64,000 nt of DNA. Source: Aeromonas encheleia. GTDB taxonomy: Bacteria; Pseudomonadota; Gammaproteobacteria; Enterobacterales; Aeromonadaceae. The notes under the pieces are model-generated. The model had not been told where the DNA came from and did not search any database. It was given only the letters and a program-made list of their open reading frames with translations. The position numbers were made by a program, and so were the translations under genes. The stretch spans positions 191,501 through 255,500 of the forward strand of contig NZ_LR134376.1 of NCBI RefSeq assembly GCF_900637545.1, written 5' to 3'. Shown here in pieces: positions 36,193 through 43,983 of the stretch (positions within the stretch are counted from its first letter, which is position 1; every line of letters begins with the position of its first letter).

Positions 36193-36975
36193 TCAGGGTT
36201 CGAGATAGGGGATGCCGTATCTGTCGTAGAGGGCCTTGAGGCGACCGTCCTGCTTCATGCGCAGCAGTTCGGCGTCGTAGGCCGCCATCAGGGCCGGGGT
36301 CTGCTCATCGGCGCGGGCCTTGCACCAGACATGGTAGTAGGGGTTGGTCTTGAGCGGCTTCGGCAGGTAGCCGAGTTTGTCTTCCAGGTGCTCCTTCCTG
36401 ATCTGGCCGAAGGCGGTCACCAGTGACATGGGCACCAGATCGATGCGGCCGGCGACCAGCTTGCGCAGCTGCAACTGGTTGAGGGGGATCTGCTGGAAGT
36501 GGTAGTCGGGATCCTGCTCGGCGGCGCTCAGCTCAGGGGTGTAGGCGTAATCCTTGGTGATGCCGATGCGCCAGGGCTTGAGGTCTGCCAGGGTCTCGTA
36601 GTGGATCTTGTCCAGGTCGGCCTTGCGCGCGAAGAAGTGCCAGCTGTGGCGGATATGGGCCTGTTTGGGGTAGATCAGATAGCTCTCCCGCTCCGGTTTG
36701 TGGGAGAGGCTCATCAACAGATCATACTCACCCATCTTGGCGTTGCGGGTGAGCCTGGCCCCCGAATCGGTCAGCTCTATCCTGATGGGCACCTTGAGGG
36801 CGCCGAAGATGGCGGTCACCAGATCCACATCCAGGCCATAGGGCCTGGCGGCGGCATCCAGCGACTTCAGCGGTGCTTCCAGGGTGCCGCCGATGACCAG
36901 CTCCTTGGCCGACAGCCAACAGGGCAGCAACAGGCAGAGCAGAAGCAAGCTGCGCAAATCACATCTCCTACGCAT
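36193..36975 (-). CDS. Periplasmic solute-binding protein, family 3-like
   Basis: A 260-residue protein with a signal peptide (LLLLCLLLPCWLSA) and an SBP_bac_3-like two-lobe fold: LDAAARPYGLDVDLVTAIFGAL, MGEYDLLMSLSHKPERE, WRIGITKDYAY and the C-terminal LLRMKQDGRLKALYDRYG. No permease or ATPase genes are next to it, so it may be a sensory or orphan binding protein of the kind common in Vibrio, Shewanella and Aeromonas, rather than part of an importer. Ligand unknown. It converges with asnC. Confidence 0.75.
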   Translation of the reverse strand: MRRRCDLRSLLLLCLLLPCWLSAKELVIGGTLEAPLKSLDAAARPYGLDVDLVTAIFGALKVPIRIELTDSGARLTRNAKMGEYDLLMSLSHKPERESYLIYPKQAHIRHSWHFFARKADLDKIHYETLADLKPWRIGITKDYAYTPELSAAEQDPDYHFQQIPLNQLQLRKLVAGRIDLVPMSLVTAFGQIRKEHLEDKLGYLPKPLKTNPYYHVWCKARADEQTPALMAAYDAELLRMKQDGRLKALYDRYGIPYLEP

Positions 36976-37037
36976 GGGGCGGGTTCACCTGCATTTGGGT
37001 ATATTGGCCGGCAGATAGGCAACAGAGGCGACCCCGG

Positions 37038-37574
37038 ATGGCAAATCCTGAAGTAGAAAGTGAACTGGACCTGATCGACAAATGTTCGGTCTGTCTCTAT
37101 CGTCTCGGCTTGAGTCTGGCAGCTTTGCTGCTGTTGTGTCGAGGGGGGAGCCTGCTGATCGGGCAGGATTTTTTACCTCAACGCCTCTGGCTGACGGCGC
37201 TGGTGGTGGCGAGCGGCCTGTGCGGGTTCTGCCTGCACATCTATGACAAGCGAGTCCGTTTCCTGCTGCAGGGATTGGGCTGGGGCGGGTTGATGCTGGC
37301 GGCCTGCGGCGCACCTGATGCGCTGGTGCTGGGGGCCGGGCTGGCAACGCTCTCCGGCTTGGCGTTCAAGGAGCAGTTCTGCTTCGCCATCCCCGGCATC
37401 AAGGCGGTGCCCCTGTTGCTGCCGCTGCTATGGCTGCTGGAGTGGATCCGGCTCGACTGGGCCGCCGCCCTGGTGGCCCTGACGTGCGGCCTGCTGCTCT
37501 GTCTGCTCAGCCTGGCCAAGTGGCGGATGCCCCTGCACTTCGATATCGGTGACAGGGGGCGCTATCAGCTCTAG
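37038..37574 (+). CDS. DUF2301-like integral membrane protein
   Basis: A 178-residue membrane protein with about six hydrophobic spans. It contains short motifs such as LHIYDKRVRFLLQ and GLAFKEQFCFAIPGIK, which I associate with the DUF2301 family; that name is from memory and uncertain. There is no known function. ATG 37038 lies 62 bases from the divergent solute-binding gene. Its TAG stop shares the palindrome CTAG with the stop of the convergent CBS-domain gene. Confidence 0.7.
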   Translation: MANPEVESELDLIDKCSVCLYRLGLSLAALLLLCRGGSLLIGQDFLPQRLWLTALVVASGLCGFCLHIYDKRVRFLLQGLGWGGLMLAACGAPDALVLGAGLATLSGLAFKEQFCFAIPGIKAVPLLLPLLWLLEWIRLDWAAALVALTCGLLLCLLSLAKWRMPLHFDIGDRGRYQL

Positions 37575-37975
37575 GTGGCCTGACAGCTCTTCATCTGCCG
37601 GTTGAGTGCCTGCAGCACCAGTGGGCGGCTGATGATGCCGATCACCTTGCCTTGCTGCAACACGGGGTAGATCTTGGGCTTGGAGCCCGTCATCTGGCGC
37701 GCGAGATCCAGGATGCTGTCATCCGGTGCGACCGAGAGCGGCGTGTGGCTCATCAGATCCTCCACCCGGGTGCGGCTGTCACAGTGATAGCTGCCGGTGA
37801 GCAGGCTGGGAATGCAGTCCTGCTCGGAGAGAAAACCGATCAGCTGCTGGCGCTCGTCGAGCACCGGCAGCCCGCTCAATCCGGCCTGGTGCAAGCGGTC
37901 CAGCGCCTCGGCCAGGCCGAGTTGGGGGCTGAGTGAGTGGGTCAGGCGCTGCATATGATCGCGAACTTGTAGCAT
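37571..37975 (-). CDS. Two-CBS-domain protein
   Basis: A 134-residue protein built of two CBS motifs: the first around LAEALDRLHQAGLSGLPVLDE and IGFLSEQDC, the second around DSILDLARQMTGSKPKIYPVLQ and VIGIISRPLVLQAL. CBS pairs bind adenosine nucleotides and usually regulate a partner; stand-alone proteins like this are of unknown target. ATG 37975 is chosen over an upstream reading without conserved sequence. Its stop overlaps the convergent gene's stop by 3 bases. Confidence 0.8.
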   Translation of the reverse strand: MLQVRDHMQRLTHSLSPQLGLAEALDRLHQAGLSGLPVLDERQQLIGFLSEQDCIPSLLTGSYHCDSRTRVEDLMSHTPLSVAPDDSILDLARQMTGSKPKIYPVLQQGKVIGIISRPLVLQALNRQMKSCQAT

Positions 37976-38130
37976 GATGGTGGCTCCATAAGATTCAATG
38001 AGGCCACTATGCCCTTGCCCCCGACGACGCGGCCAATGGGTTCTGCCTCGGGCATTGATAGGCAAATGACAGCAGCATCATCTTGCCCGAGAAAGGTTGG
38101 CCAGGATGGTTAATGACACAAGGAGAGGCT

Positions 38131-38835
38131 ATGCGTGCATTGGTGACGGGCTGTGGCCGCCGACTGGGTTTCTACCTGTGCGAGCAACTGGTGGCTGCGG
38201 GTTGGCAGGTGACGGGCAGTTATCGCAGCGAGCGCCCCGAGCTGGCCCATCTGCGGGCCTTGGGGGTGGAGTTGGTGCAGGCGGACTTTGCGCAGGCAGC
38301 GGAGGTCGAGCGGATGATCGGGGCGATCAGCGCCCATGACGATCTGGCGCTGATCATCCACAATGCCTCGGCGTTTGAACCAGAGGCCAGCGAGCCGGCG
38401 GCGCAGCTCGCCCAGTTCGAGCTGTTCTACCGGGTGCACATGGCGGCGCCATTCCAGCTCAACCGCGCGCTGGCGCCCCGGCTGGCCCGCCATGACAACG
38501 CCAGCATCATCCACATCACCGATATCTATATTCATGCCCCTGCGCCGCAGTTTGCCGCCTATGTGGCCACCAAGGCGGGGGCTCATTCGCTCGCCATGAG
38601 CTTTGCCCGCGAGCTGGCCCCGGCCGTGCGGGTCAACACCATAGAGCCGGGCCCCATAATGTTTCTCGATGAACACGGCGACGCCTGGCGCCAGCAGGTG
38701 CTGTCCAGGACGCCGCTGGCCAGGGAGGGGGGCCTTGAGCCCATCTGGCAGGCGGTCACACTGCTGATGACCAATGACTATATGACGGGGGCCAGTATCA
38801 GAGTGGACGGTGGCCGGGCCCTGGCCGTCATCTAG
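38131..38835 (+). CDS. folM: Dihydromonapterin reductase FolM (SDR family)
   Basis: Short-chain dehydrogenase of 234 residues. The cofactor motif is TGCGRRLGFYLCEQL, the catalytic YxxxK is YVATKAG, and the conserved NAS is IIHNASAF. TGCGRR instead of TGxxxGxG, together with the neighbourhood of a pterin gene, points to FolM, which reduces dihydromonapterin and dihydrofolate with NADPH. ATG 38131 follows AGGAGAGGCT. It converges with a folK-like gene. Tetrahydromonapterin is the known cofactor of bacterial phenylalanine hydroxylase, so the pair may serve that; this is inference. Confidence 0.8.
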   Translation: MRALVTGCGRRLGFYLCEQLVAAGWQVTGSYRSERPELAHLRALGVELVQADFAQAAEVERMIGAISAHDDLALIIHNASAFEPEASEPAAQLAQFELFYRVHMAAPFQLNRALAPRLARHDNASIIHITDIYIHAPAPQFAAYVATKAGAHSLAMSFARELAPAVRVNTIEPGPIMFLDEHGDAWRQQVLSRTPLAREGGLEPIWQAVTLLMTNDYMTGASIRVDGGRALAVI

Positions 38836-38844
38836 GCGCTCAGG

Positions 38845-39390
38845 CTAGTGATGACGGGTGGCGACATGGCGGGGATCGGCGTCCGGGTGGACGATGACCT
38901 GGCCCTGCTCACGCTCTGGTTGCCAGAGATCGACGGGGGCCTGACCAAAGCGCTGCTCCACAAACACCTTGCTGCTGTGCAGGCGCAGCACCACCTTGGG
39001 ATCCTGCACCTGACCGCCGCCATGGCACTCGGCCAGCAACTCGCAAAGGTAGGCATCCACCTGGCTGCCGGCGAAGTCCGCCACCGGGCCGCTGGCCAGG
39101 ATGTCGATATCCAGCGGTCGGTCCGTCACCTTGCAGTGGGGATTGCTGCGATCCCGGCCGTGGGCCAGCTCCATGCTGACGAATTCGGCCTTCAGTTGGG
39201 GCGGCGACAGCTCGCTCTCGACGATGAACAGACAGTTGAGGAAGTCGTGGCGCGAGCGCATGCCCACCGGCTTGGTCTGGATCACCGAACTCAGGCGCAG
39301 GTGACCGAAGCGCGCCAGCAGCTCCCCCACGGCCAGGCTGACGTGATGGGCGGGGTCAAGATTTGAGCCAATACTGCACAGGTAGAACAT
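38845..39390 (-). CDS. folK: HPPK-like pterin pyrophosphokinase (FolK family)
   Basis: A 181-residue protein with the N-terminal GSNLDP and the catalytic aspartates of DRPLDIDIL typical of 6-hydroxymethyl-dihydropterin pyrophosphokinase. The middle is divergent from E. coli FolK, for example HGRDRSNPHC in place of the usual QGR..RWGPRTLD. It may be a paralogue specialised for a different pterin. ATG 39390 is preferred because AAGGA lies 9 bases before it; ATG 39399 directly abuts the ribosome site. It faces folM, also a pterin enzyme. Confidence 0.75.
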   Translation of the reverse strand: MFYLCSIGSNLDPAHHVSLAVGELLARFGHLRLSSVIQTKPVGMRSRHDFLNCLFIVESELSPPQLKAEFVSMELAHGRDRSNPHCKVTDRPLDIDILASGPVADFAGSQVDAYLCELLAECHGGGQVQDPKVVLRLHSSKVFVEQRFGQAPVDLWQPEREQGQVIVHPDADPRHVATRHH

Positions 39391-39515
39391 GCTTGCCATT
39401 CCTTTGGTTGGTCTCGTCTGAAATATATACGCAGCTCACGGTTATCAGATTTACTATGAATTAACATAGTTTTATCTGTTGTGATCCAACTCTGATTGGC
39501 AGAAAGGAGGTTTGC

Positions 39516-39608
39516 ATGAGTGTTGAGCTGAAATGGGCGCTGTTGACCGCCTCCGGGGCCCTGGCAGTGATCCTGATCATCTGTGTGGCATCCGTCGGAC
39601 TGGCGTGA
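39516..39608 (+). CDS. 30-residue single-span membrane protein
   Basis: A tiny gene with a near-perfect ribosome binding site (AAAGGAGG, 5 bases before ATG) that encodes 30 residues: a short charged N-terminus MSVELKW, then one hydrophobic span ending ASVGLA. It is followed 22 bases later by a strong terminator, so it looks like a complete mono-cistronic unit. Small proteins of this kind often modulate membrane enzymes or sensors. The next gene is the sensor kinase glrK. Function unknown; too short for homology reasoning. Confidence 0.6.
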   Translation: MSVELKWALLTASGALAVILIICVASVGLA

Positions 39609-39630
39609 GCGCCGTCCCCGCATTGCATCA

Positions 39631-39660
39631 AACCGGCCACTCGGCCGGTTTTGCTTTTTG
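39631..39660 (+). terminator. Terminator after the 30-residue gene
   Basis: Eight-bp stem (39631-39638 with 39643-39650) followed by TTTGCTTTTT. Confidence 0.88.
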
Positions 39661-39710
39661 ATGCAGTGCGGATATGCTGGGCCCCCCATGAAGAGTCGAG
39701 ACAGCACAAG

Positions 39711-41111
39711 ATGACCAAGGTACGCCCCCGTTCCCTGCTACAGGTGGTATTGATGGGCTTCGTCCTGGTCCTGATGCCCCTGGGGGGCATGATCTGGCAC
39801 GACAGCCAGGCCTTATCTCACCTGAGTCAGCTGACCAGTGACGAGCTGGAGCGGGCGGTGCGCGATACCCGCCGGGCGACCCTGCTCACGACCCAGGCCG
39901 TCGATCTGGAGCGCACCCTGCGGCGTTACGCGGTGCTGGGGGATGATCGCATCCTCGCCAGCTACCAGCAGCAGCTGGCGAACTACCGCGAGCTGCTCGC
40001 CACCCATCAGCAATCCATCCCGGATGTGGCCGCCTATGCCGGCCTCGAGACCTCGCTGGCCTGGCTGGATGACTTGCAGGACTTGCGCAAGGCGAAGAGC
40101 GATGCGACCAGCCCCAAGTTCGATCAATTCAACCAGCTCAGCCAGCAACTGGAGGTGATCACCCGCAGCCAGGTCGATGAACACGTGGTGCGCATGCGAA
40201 CCGCCATCGCCGATCTGAGGACCGAGATCTGGTGGGCCAGCGGCTTCGTGGCCGTGCTGAGTCTGCTGCTGGTGCTGCTGTTTACCTATCTGATCATCCA
40301 CCCGGTACGTCAGATTGAGTCGCGGATCCTGAGCCTGGGGGCCGGCGTGGAGCCGGACAAGCGCCCGGTCGACGGCCCGGCCGAACTGGTGCTGCTGGGG
40401 GAGCGGATCGGCTGGTTGCACGATAGGCTTAAAGAGCTGGAGCAACAGAAGTATCAGTTCCTGCGCCACGTCTCCCACGAGCTGAAGACGCCGCTCGCGG
40501 TGCTGCGGGAGGGGGCGGATCTGCTGTCAGAACAGCTGGTGGGTCCGCTCAACCCGGATCAGCAGGAGATCTGCCAGATGCTGGAGGAGAACAGCCGCCG
40601 GCTGCAGACCCTGATCGAGCGGCTGCTCGACTTCAACCGCCTCAGCCAGCAGGAGGTCTTCAGCCTGACGCCGGTGCCGTTGACCCCCTTGCTGAATGAA
40701 CTGTTGACAGAATACCGGTTGGCACTGGAATCCAAACAAATCAGTGTACACTTGCCGGCCGAGCCCATCAGCCTGCAGGCCGAACCCTATCGCCTGCGAC
40801 TCATCCTCGATAACCTGTTCTCCAACGCGGTCAGCTATGGCGCCAAGGGCGGCCAGATCTGGATCCGGGCGGGGGCAGACGCCAGCGGTGGCTGGCTGGA
40901 GGTGGCCAACGAAGGGCCCGTCATCCCGCAGGCCGAGCAGGAGCGGATCTTCGAGCCGTTCGAGCAGGGCAGCACGGTGCGGCAAGGACTGCTGAAGGGG
41001 TCTGGCATGGGCCTCTCCATCGCCCGCGAGTCGGCGATGAGCCTGGGGGGAGAGCTTAAATTGATTGAAGATGAACAGGCTGATGTCTGTTTCCGGTTGG
41101 ATCTGAAGTGA
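39711..41111 (+). CDS. glrK: Sensor histidine kinase GlrK (QseE)
   Basis: Membrane sensor kinase of 466 residues: span 1 (VVLMGFVLVLMPLGGMIW), a helical periplasmic domain, span 2 (GFVAVLSLLLVLLFTYLII), HAMP, and a HisKA box with His256 in RHVSHELKTPLAVLR. ATP-binding N and G boxes follow (NLFSNAV, GSGMGLSIA). It is first in glrK-qseG-glrR, with each gene overlapping the next by a few bases. In E. coli this system controls the small RNA GlmY and responds to envelope state. Confidence 0.9.
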   Translation: MTKVRPRSLLQVVLMGFVLVLMPLGGMIWHDSQALSHLSQLTSDELERAVRDTRRATLLTTQAVDLERTLRRYAVLGDDRILASYQQQLANYRELLATHQQSIPDVAAYAGLETSLAWLDDLQDLRKAKSDATSPKFDQFNQLSQQLEVITRSQVDEHVVRMRTAIADLRTEIWWASGFVAVLSLLLVLLFTYLIIHPVRQIESRILSLGAGVEPDKRPVDGPAELVLLGERIGWLHDRLKELEQQKYQFLRHVSHELKTPLAVLREGADLLSEQLVGPLNPDQQEICQMLEENSRRLQTLIERLLDFNRLSQQEVFSLTPVPLTPLLNELLTEYRLALESKQISVHLPAEPISLQAEPYRLRLILDNLFSNAVSYGAKGGQIWIRAGADASGGWLEVANEGPVIPQAEQERIFEPFEQGSTVRQGLLKGSGMGLSIARESAMSLGGELKLIEDEQADVCFRLDLK

Positions 41112-41629
41112 AGTTCAAAATGAAACGATTTGTTGTTCCCGCATTGATGATGAGCCTGCTCTCGGGTTGTTCCCTGCTGCCGTCGTCCAGTCTGACGGCG
41201 CCGTCGGAGCAGGCCCTCGCCAAGCGGATGGAATTTGCCAATAAAGAGATGCAGGTCCGCCTGCAATACTCGGACTGGCTGCTGGCCAGCCACCCTCAGC
41301 AACGGGTGCAGGAGCGCCAGCGCCTGACCGGTGCCACCGACCTCGAGAGCCGGGTCAACCTGGCCATGGTCAACACCCATCCCTCCGAGTCGGTGGCGAG
41401 CCGCCGGGCCGGGCTGGATCAGCTCAAGTCCCTGCTGCCCGAACTCGGCCTGGACGCCCAGGCCTTCCTGCGCAGCTGGATTGCCCTCGGCGAGGAGCTG
41501 CTGGCCCGTGACAGCCGCCGCGACGATCAGAGTCAGGAGGTGCAGCGCCTGCGTCGCCAGATCGAGCAGCTCAGCGCCATCGATGAGCAGCTGAACCAGC
41601 GCAAACTCAATGGCGGGACCCAGCCATGA
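41108..41629 (+). CDS. qseG: QseG-like lipoprotein
   Basis: A 173-residue lipoprotein with signal ending LLSGC. The mature part is helical and charged, with a C-terminal coiled coil (RRQIEQLSAIDEQLNQRK). It sits between glrK and glrR like E. coli qseG/yfhG, an outer-membrane lipoprotein reported to interact with the kinase. GTG 41108 overlaps the glrK stop; ATG 41120 is an alternative start. Sequence likeness to E. coli QseG is weak, so the name rests mainly on position. Confidence 0.78.
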   Translation: MKFKMKRFVVPALMMSLLSGCSLLPSSSLTAPSEQALAKRMEFANKEMQVRLQYSDWLLASHPQQRVQERQRLTGATDLESRVNLAMVNTHPSESVASRRAGLDQLKSLLPELGLDAQAFLRSWIALGEELLARDSRRDDQSQEVQRLRRQIEQLSAIDEQLNQRKLNGGTQP

Positions 41630-42906
41630 GCCGCATCCTGCTGGTCGATGACGACGCCAGCCTGCTCAAGCTGATGAGTATGCGGCTGCGCAGCCAGGGC
41701 TATGAGGTGGATACCGCCGACAGCGCCGAAGGGGCGCTGGACAGGCTGCGCCAGCAGCGCGCCGATCTGGTGCTGAGCGACTTGCGGATGGGGGGCATGG
41801 ATGGACTGGCGCTGTTCGAGCGGATCCAGTCCCAGTGGCTCGGCATGCCGGTCATCATCATGACCGCCCACGGCACCATTCCCGACGCCATTCAGGCGAC
41901 CCGCTCCGGGGTGTTCAGCTTTCTCACCAAGCCCATCGACAAGGATGAGCTGCTCGCCACCATAGAGCATGCCCTCAGCCTGACCCGACCGAAGCAGCAG
42001 CGGGAGTGGCAGTCCCTTATCCAGACCCGCAATCCGCAGATGGAGCAGTTGCTGATCCAGGCGAGCAGCATCGCCACCATGGAGGTGCCTGTGTTGATCC
42101 TGGGCCCTTCCGGCTCCGGCAAGGGGGTGATGACCCAGGCCTTGCACCAGGCCAGCAACCGCCACGACAAGCCGCTGCACGCCATCAACTGTGCGGCCCT
42201 GCCCTGGCCAGCGCTGGATCTGCAGCTGTTCGGGGAAGATGGTCAGTCCGGTCTGTTCGCCCAGGCCAAGGGCGCGACCCTGTTCCTGGATGAGATTGGC
42301 AACCTGTCCGAGTCACTGCAGGCCAAGCTGCTACAGGTGCTGGCGGAGTATGGCCAGGGCACCCCCGAGGTGCGGGTCATCAGCTCAAGCCACCAGGATC
42401 TGGTCACGGCGATGGAGGAGGGGCGCTTTCGGGAGGATCTCTTCTACCGGCTCAACGTGGCCAACATCACCCTGCCGCCCCTCAGCGCCCGCAGCGAGGA
42501 CATCCCGTTGCTGGCCCGTCAGGCGCTGGATGAATACCGCAGCCGCCACGACAGCTGCGCCGCGCTCGGCTTCTCGCCGGAGGCGCTGGCCCTGCTGGCG
42601 GCGGCGGCCTGGCCCGGCAACGTACGCCAGCTCTATGGGGTGGTGGAACAGCTCGCCAGCCTCTGCTGCAGCCCGGTGATCGGGGCCGCCATGGTCGAGT
42701 CGGCCCTGAGTGGCGGGGTGGGTGGCATCCCCTCGTTCAACGAGGCGCGTGCCGAGTTCGAGAAGGAGTACCTGATCCGCCTGCTGCGCACCACAGAGGG
42801 CAACGTGACCCTGGCGGCCAATATGGCGGGCCGCAACCGTACCGATTTCTACAAGCTATTGAATCGACACGGTATTGAGGCGGCGAACTTCAAGTCGAAG
42901 GGGTAA
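41626..42906 (+). CDS. glrR: GlrR (QseF)-type response regulator lacking the GAFTGA loop
   Basis: A 426-residue regulator: receiver domain (phosphorylation Asp in DLVLSDLRM), AAA+ domain (Walker A GPSGSGKG, Walker B ATLFLDEIGN, arginine finger FREDLFYRLNV) and C-terminal Fis-type helix-turn-helix (NVTLAANMAGRNRTDFYKLLNR) close to E. coli GlrR. The sigma54-contacting GAFTGA motif, expected between LFG and GLF, is absent: the sequence reads DLQLFGEDGQSGLFAQAKG. Such proteins cannot normally open sigma54 promoters, so it may act through sigma70 or as a repressor. It overlaps qseG by 4 bases. Confidence 0.9.
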   Translation: MSRILLVDDDASLLKLMSMRLRSQGYEVDTADSAEGALDRLRQQRADLVLSDLRMGGMDGLALFERIQSQWLGMPVIIMTAHGTIPDAIQATRSGVFSFLTKPIDKDELLATIEHALSLTRPKQQREWQSLIQTRNPQMEQLLIQASSIATMEVPVLILGPSGSGKGVMTQALHQASNRHDKPLHAINCAALPWPALDLQLFGEDGQSGLFAQAKGATLFLDEIGNLSESLQAKLLQVLAEYGQGTPEVRVISSSHQDLVTAMEEGRFREDLFYRLNVANITLPPLSARSEDIPLLARQALDEYRSRHDSCAALGFSPEALALLAAAAWPGNVRQLYGVVEQLASLCCSPVIGAAMVESALSGGVGGIPSFNEARAEFEKEYLIRLLRTTEGNVTLAANMAGRNRTDFYKLLNRHGIEAANFKSKG

Positions 42907-43253
42907 CGTCAGGCGCTTTGGCCACGCGGGTCGTGGCCTGGGTACGGCGTGACAGCCAGAGCCCGCTCGCCTTCATCGGATAACCGGGCGGAACGCCGAT
43001 CACCAGGCACCGGGCCAGGATCAGGCCGGATCGACCACGTTAGATGTGACCTGGGTGTGGCGTGACAGCCAGAGGCCGCGCGCCTTCATCGGATAACCGG
43101 GCGGAACGCCGATCACTAGGCGTCGGGCCAGGATCAGGCCGGATCGACCACGCTGCTCGTGGCCTGGGCCTTCTGGGTTTTGTGGGAGAGCCAGAGGCCG
43201 CTCGCCTTCATCAGATAGCCGAAAAGGGCGCCGATCACCAGAGATGGCAAGAT
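42907..43253 (-). repeat. Tandem copies of the 3' end of the DUF1097 gene, period 113
   Basis: Three similar units, anchored at GTGGCCTGGG/GTGACCTGGG near 42933, 43046 and 43159, follow each other every 113 bases. The last is the true end of the DUF1097 coding region; the other two lie beyond its stop. Translated in the same sense they still read LVIGVPPGYPMKA.GLWLS and end in a copy of the gene's VVDPA tail. They look like successive tandem duplications of the gene's terminal segment, now diverged. Confidence 0.8.
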
Positions 43254-43616
43254 AAGGCGCCACTCCCCGGCCGCCCCGAAGGTGGCGCAGCAACCGGCGA
43301 AGGTGCCGGGAATGTAGCCGAGCCACTGCTGCTTGGCCTGGGCGCACATCAGGGTCGCCACCACCCCCGTCATCAGATAGCCCGCCATGCCGGCCCCCCA
43401 CCAGCTCTCCCCGTGGATCAGCACCAGTGCCCACAGCATGCCGCTGGCATTGCACAGCAGGGTCTGCAGCAGCGCCTTGTAGCCGCCGCTTGAGGCGAAG
43501 TAGCTGGTGCAACCGAGGAAGCCGACCCAGGAGATGAGGCCGAGGGCGGCGGCCAGTCCGCCCCAGACGGCGGAGAGGATTCCGGTCGTGATGGCGATGG
43601 CGATCAATGGGCTCAT
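43134..43616 (-). CDS. DUF1097-like inner membrane protein
   Basis: A 160-residue membrane protein with four or five spans, resembling the DUF1097 family (E. coli YcdZ), function unknown. Typical stretches are AVWGGLAAALGLISWVGFLGCTSYFASSG and GYIPGTFAGCCATFGA. ATG 43616 begins MSPLIAIAIT. The last about 35 codons are the template of the tandem repeats that follow the gene. No operon partners. Confidence 0.75.
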   Translation of the reverse strand: MSPLIAIAITTGILSAVWGGLAAALGLISWVGFLGCTSYFASSGGYKALLQTLLCNASGMLWALVLIHGESWWGAGMAGYLMTGVVATLMCAQAKQQWLGYIPGTFAGCCATFGAAGEWRLILPSLVIGALFGYLMKASGLWLSHKTQKAQATSSVVDPA

Positions 43617-43820
43617 GGCATGACTCTCAGTGGTTGAATCCGGAAAAGGAGGCAGCCTACCCTTCGGCTGAGAGGCGGCAAGCAGGGGCCGGATTGTGTG
43701 TGATCTGAGTCACCTTTTTCAACTCGGGAATACGCTTGCGCTCGCGAAAAAAATTCATTGGTGGCTTCTTGGGGGCTGCACCATAGTTAGAGGCCCTGTC
43801 CTGCTCATGGAGTGAGTCTG

Positions 43821-43916
43821 ATGGTGCCAAACGTGATCGTTCCTCTGCTGGTGTTCATAGTGCTGTTTCTGGCCGGTACCATGGCCAAGGCACTGCCTCT
43901 GTATCAGATGATGTAA
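43821..43916 (+). CDS. 31-residue single-span membrane protein
   Basis: A tiny gene with a ribosome binding site (GGAG, 8 bases before ATG). It encodes MVPNVIVPLLVFIVLFLAG followed by TMAKALPLYQMM: one membrane span and a short tail. It lies 67 bases before msrP on the same strand, so it could share the msrPQ transcript. Comparable tiny proteins assist respiratory or repair complexes. I recognise no family; function is open. Confidence 0.5.
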   Translation: MVPNVIVPLLVFIVLFLAGTMAKALPLYQMM

Positions 43917-43983
43917 AGCTGTGAAATAAAACCTCGCCGGGGCCGGTCTAATGAATGTCGTCTCATAGCCCCGGGAGTTTTTC

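Noticed and set aside
42907..43253. Tandem 113-base repeats as a CRISPR array
   Set aside because: The units are contiguous copies of a gene end with no unique spacers and no cas genes nearby.
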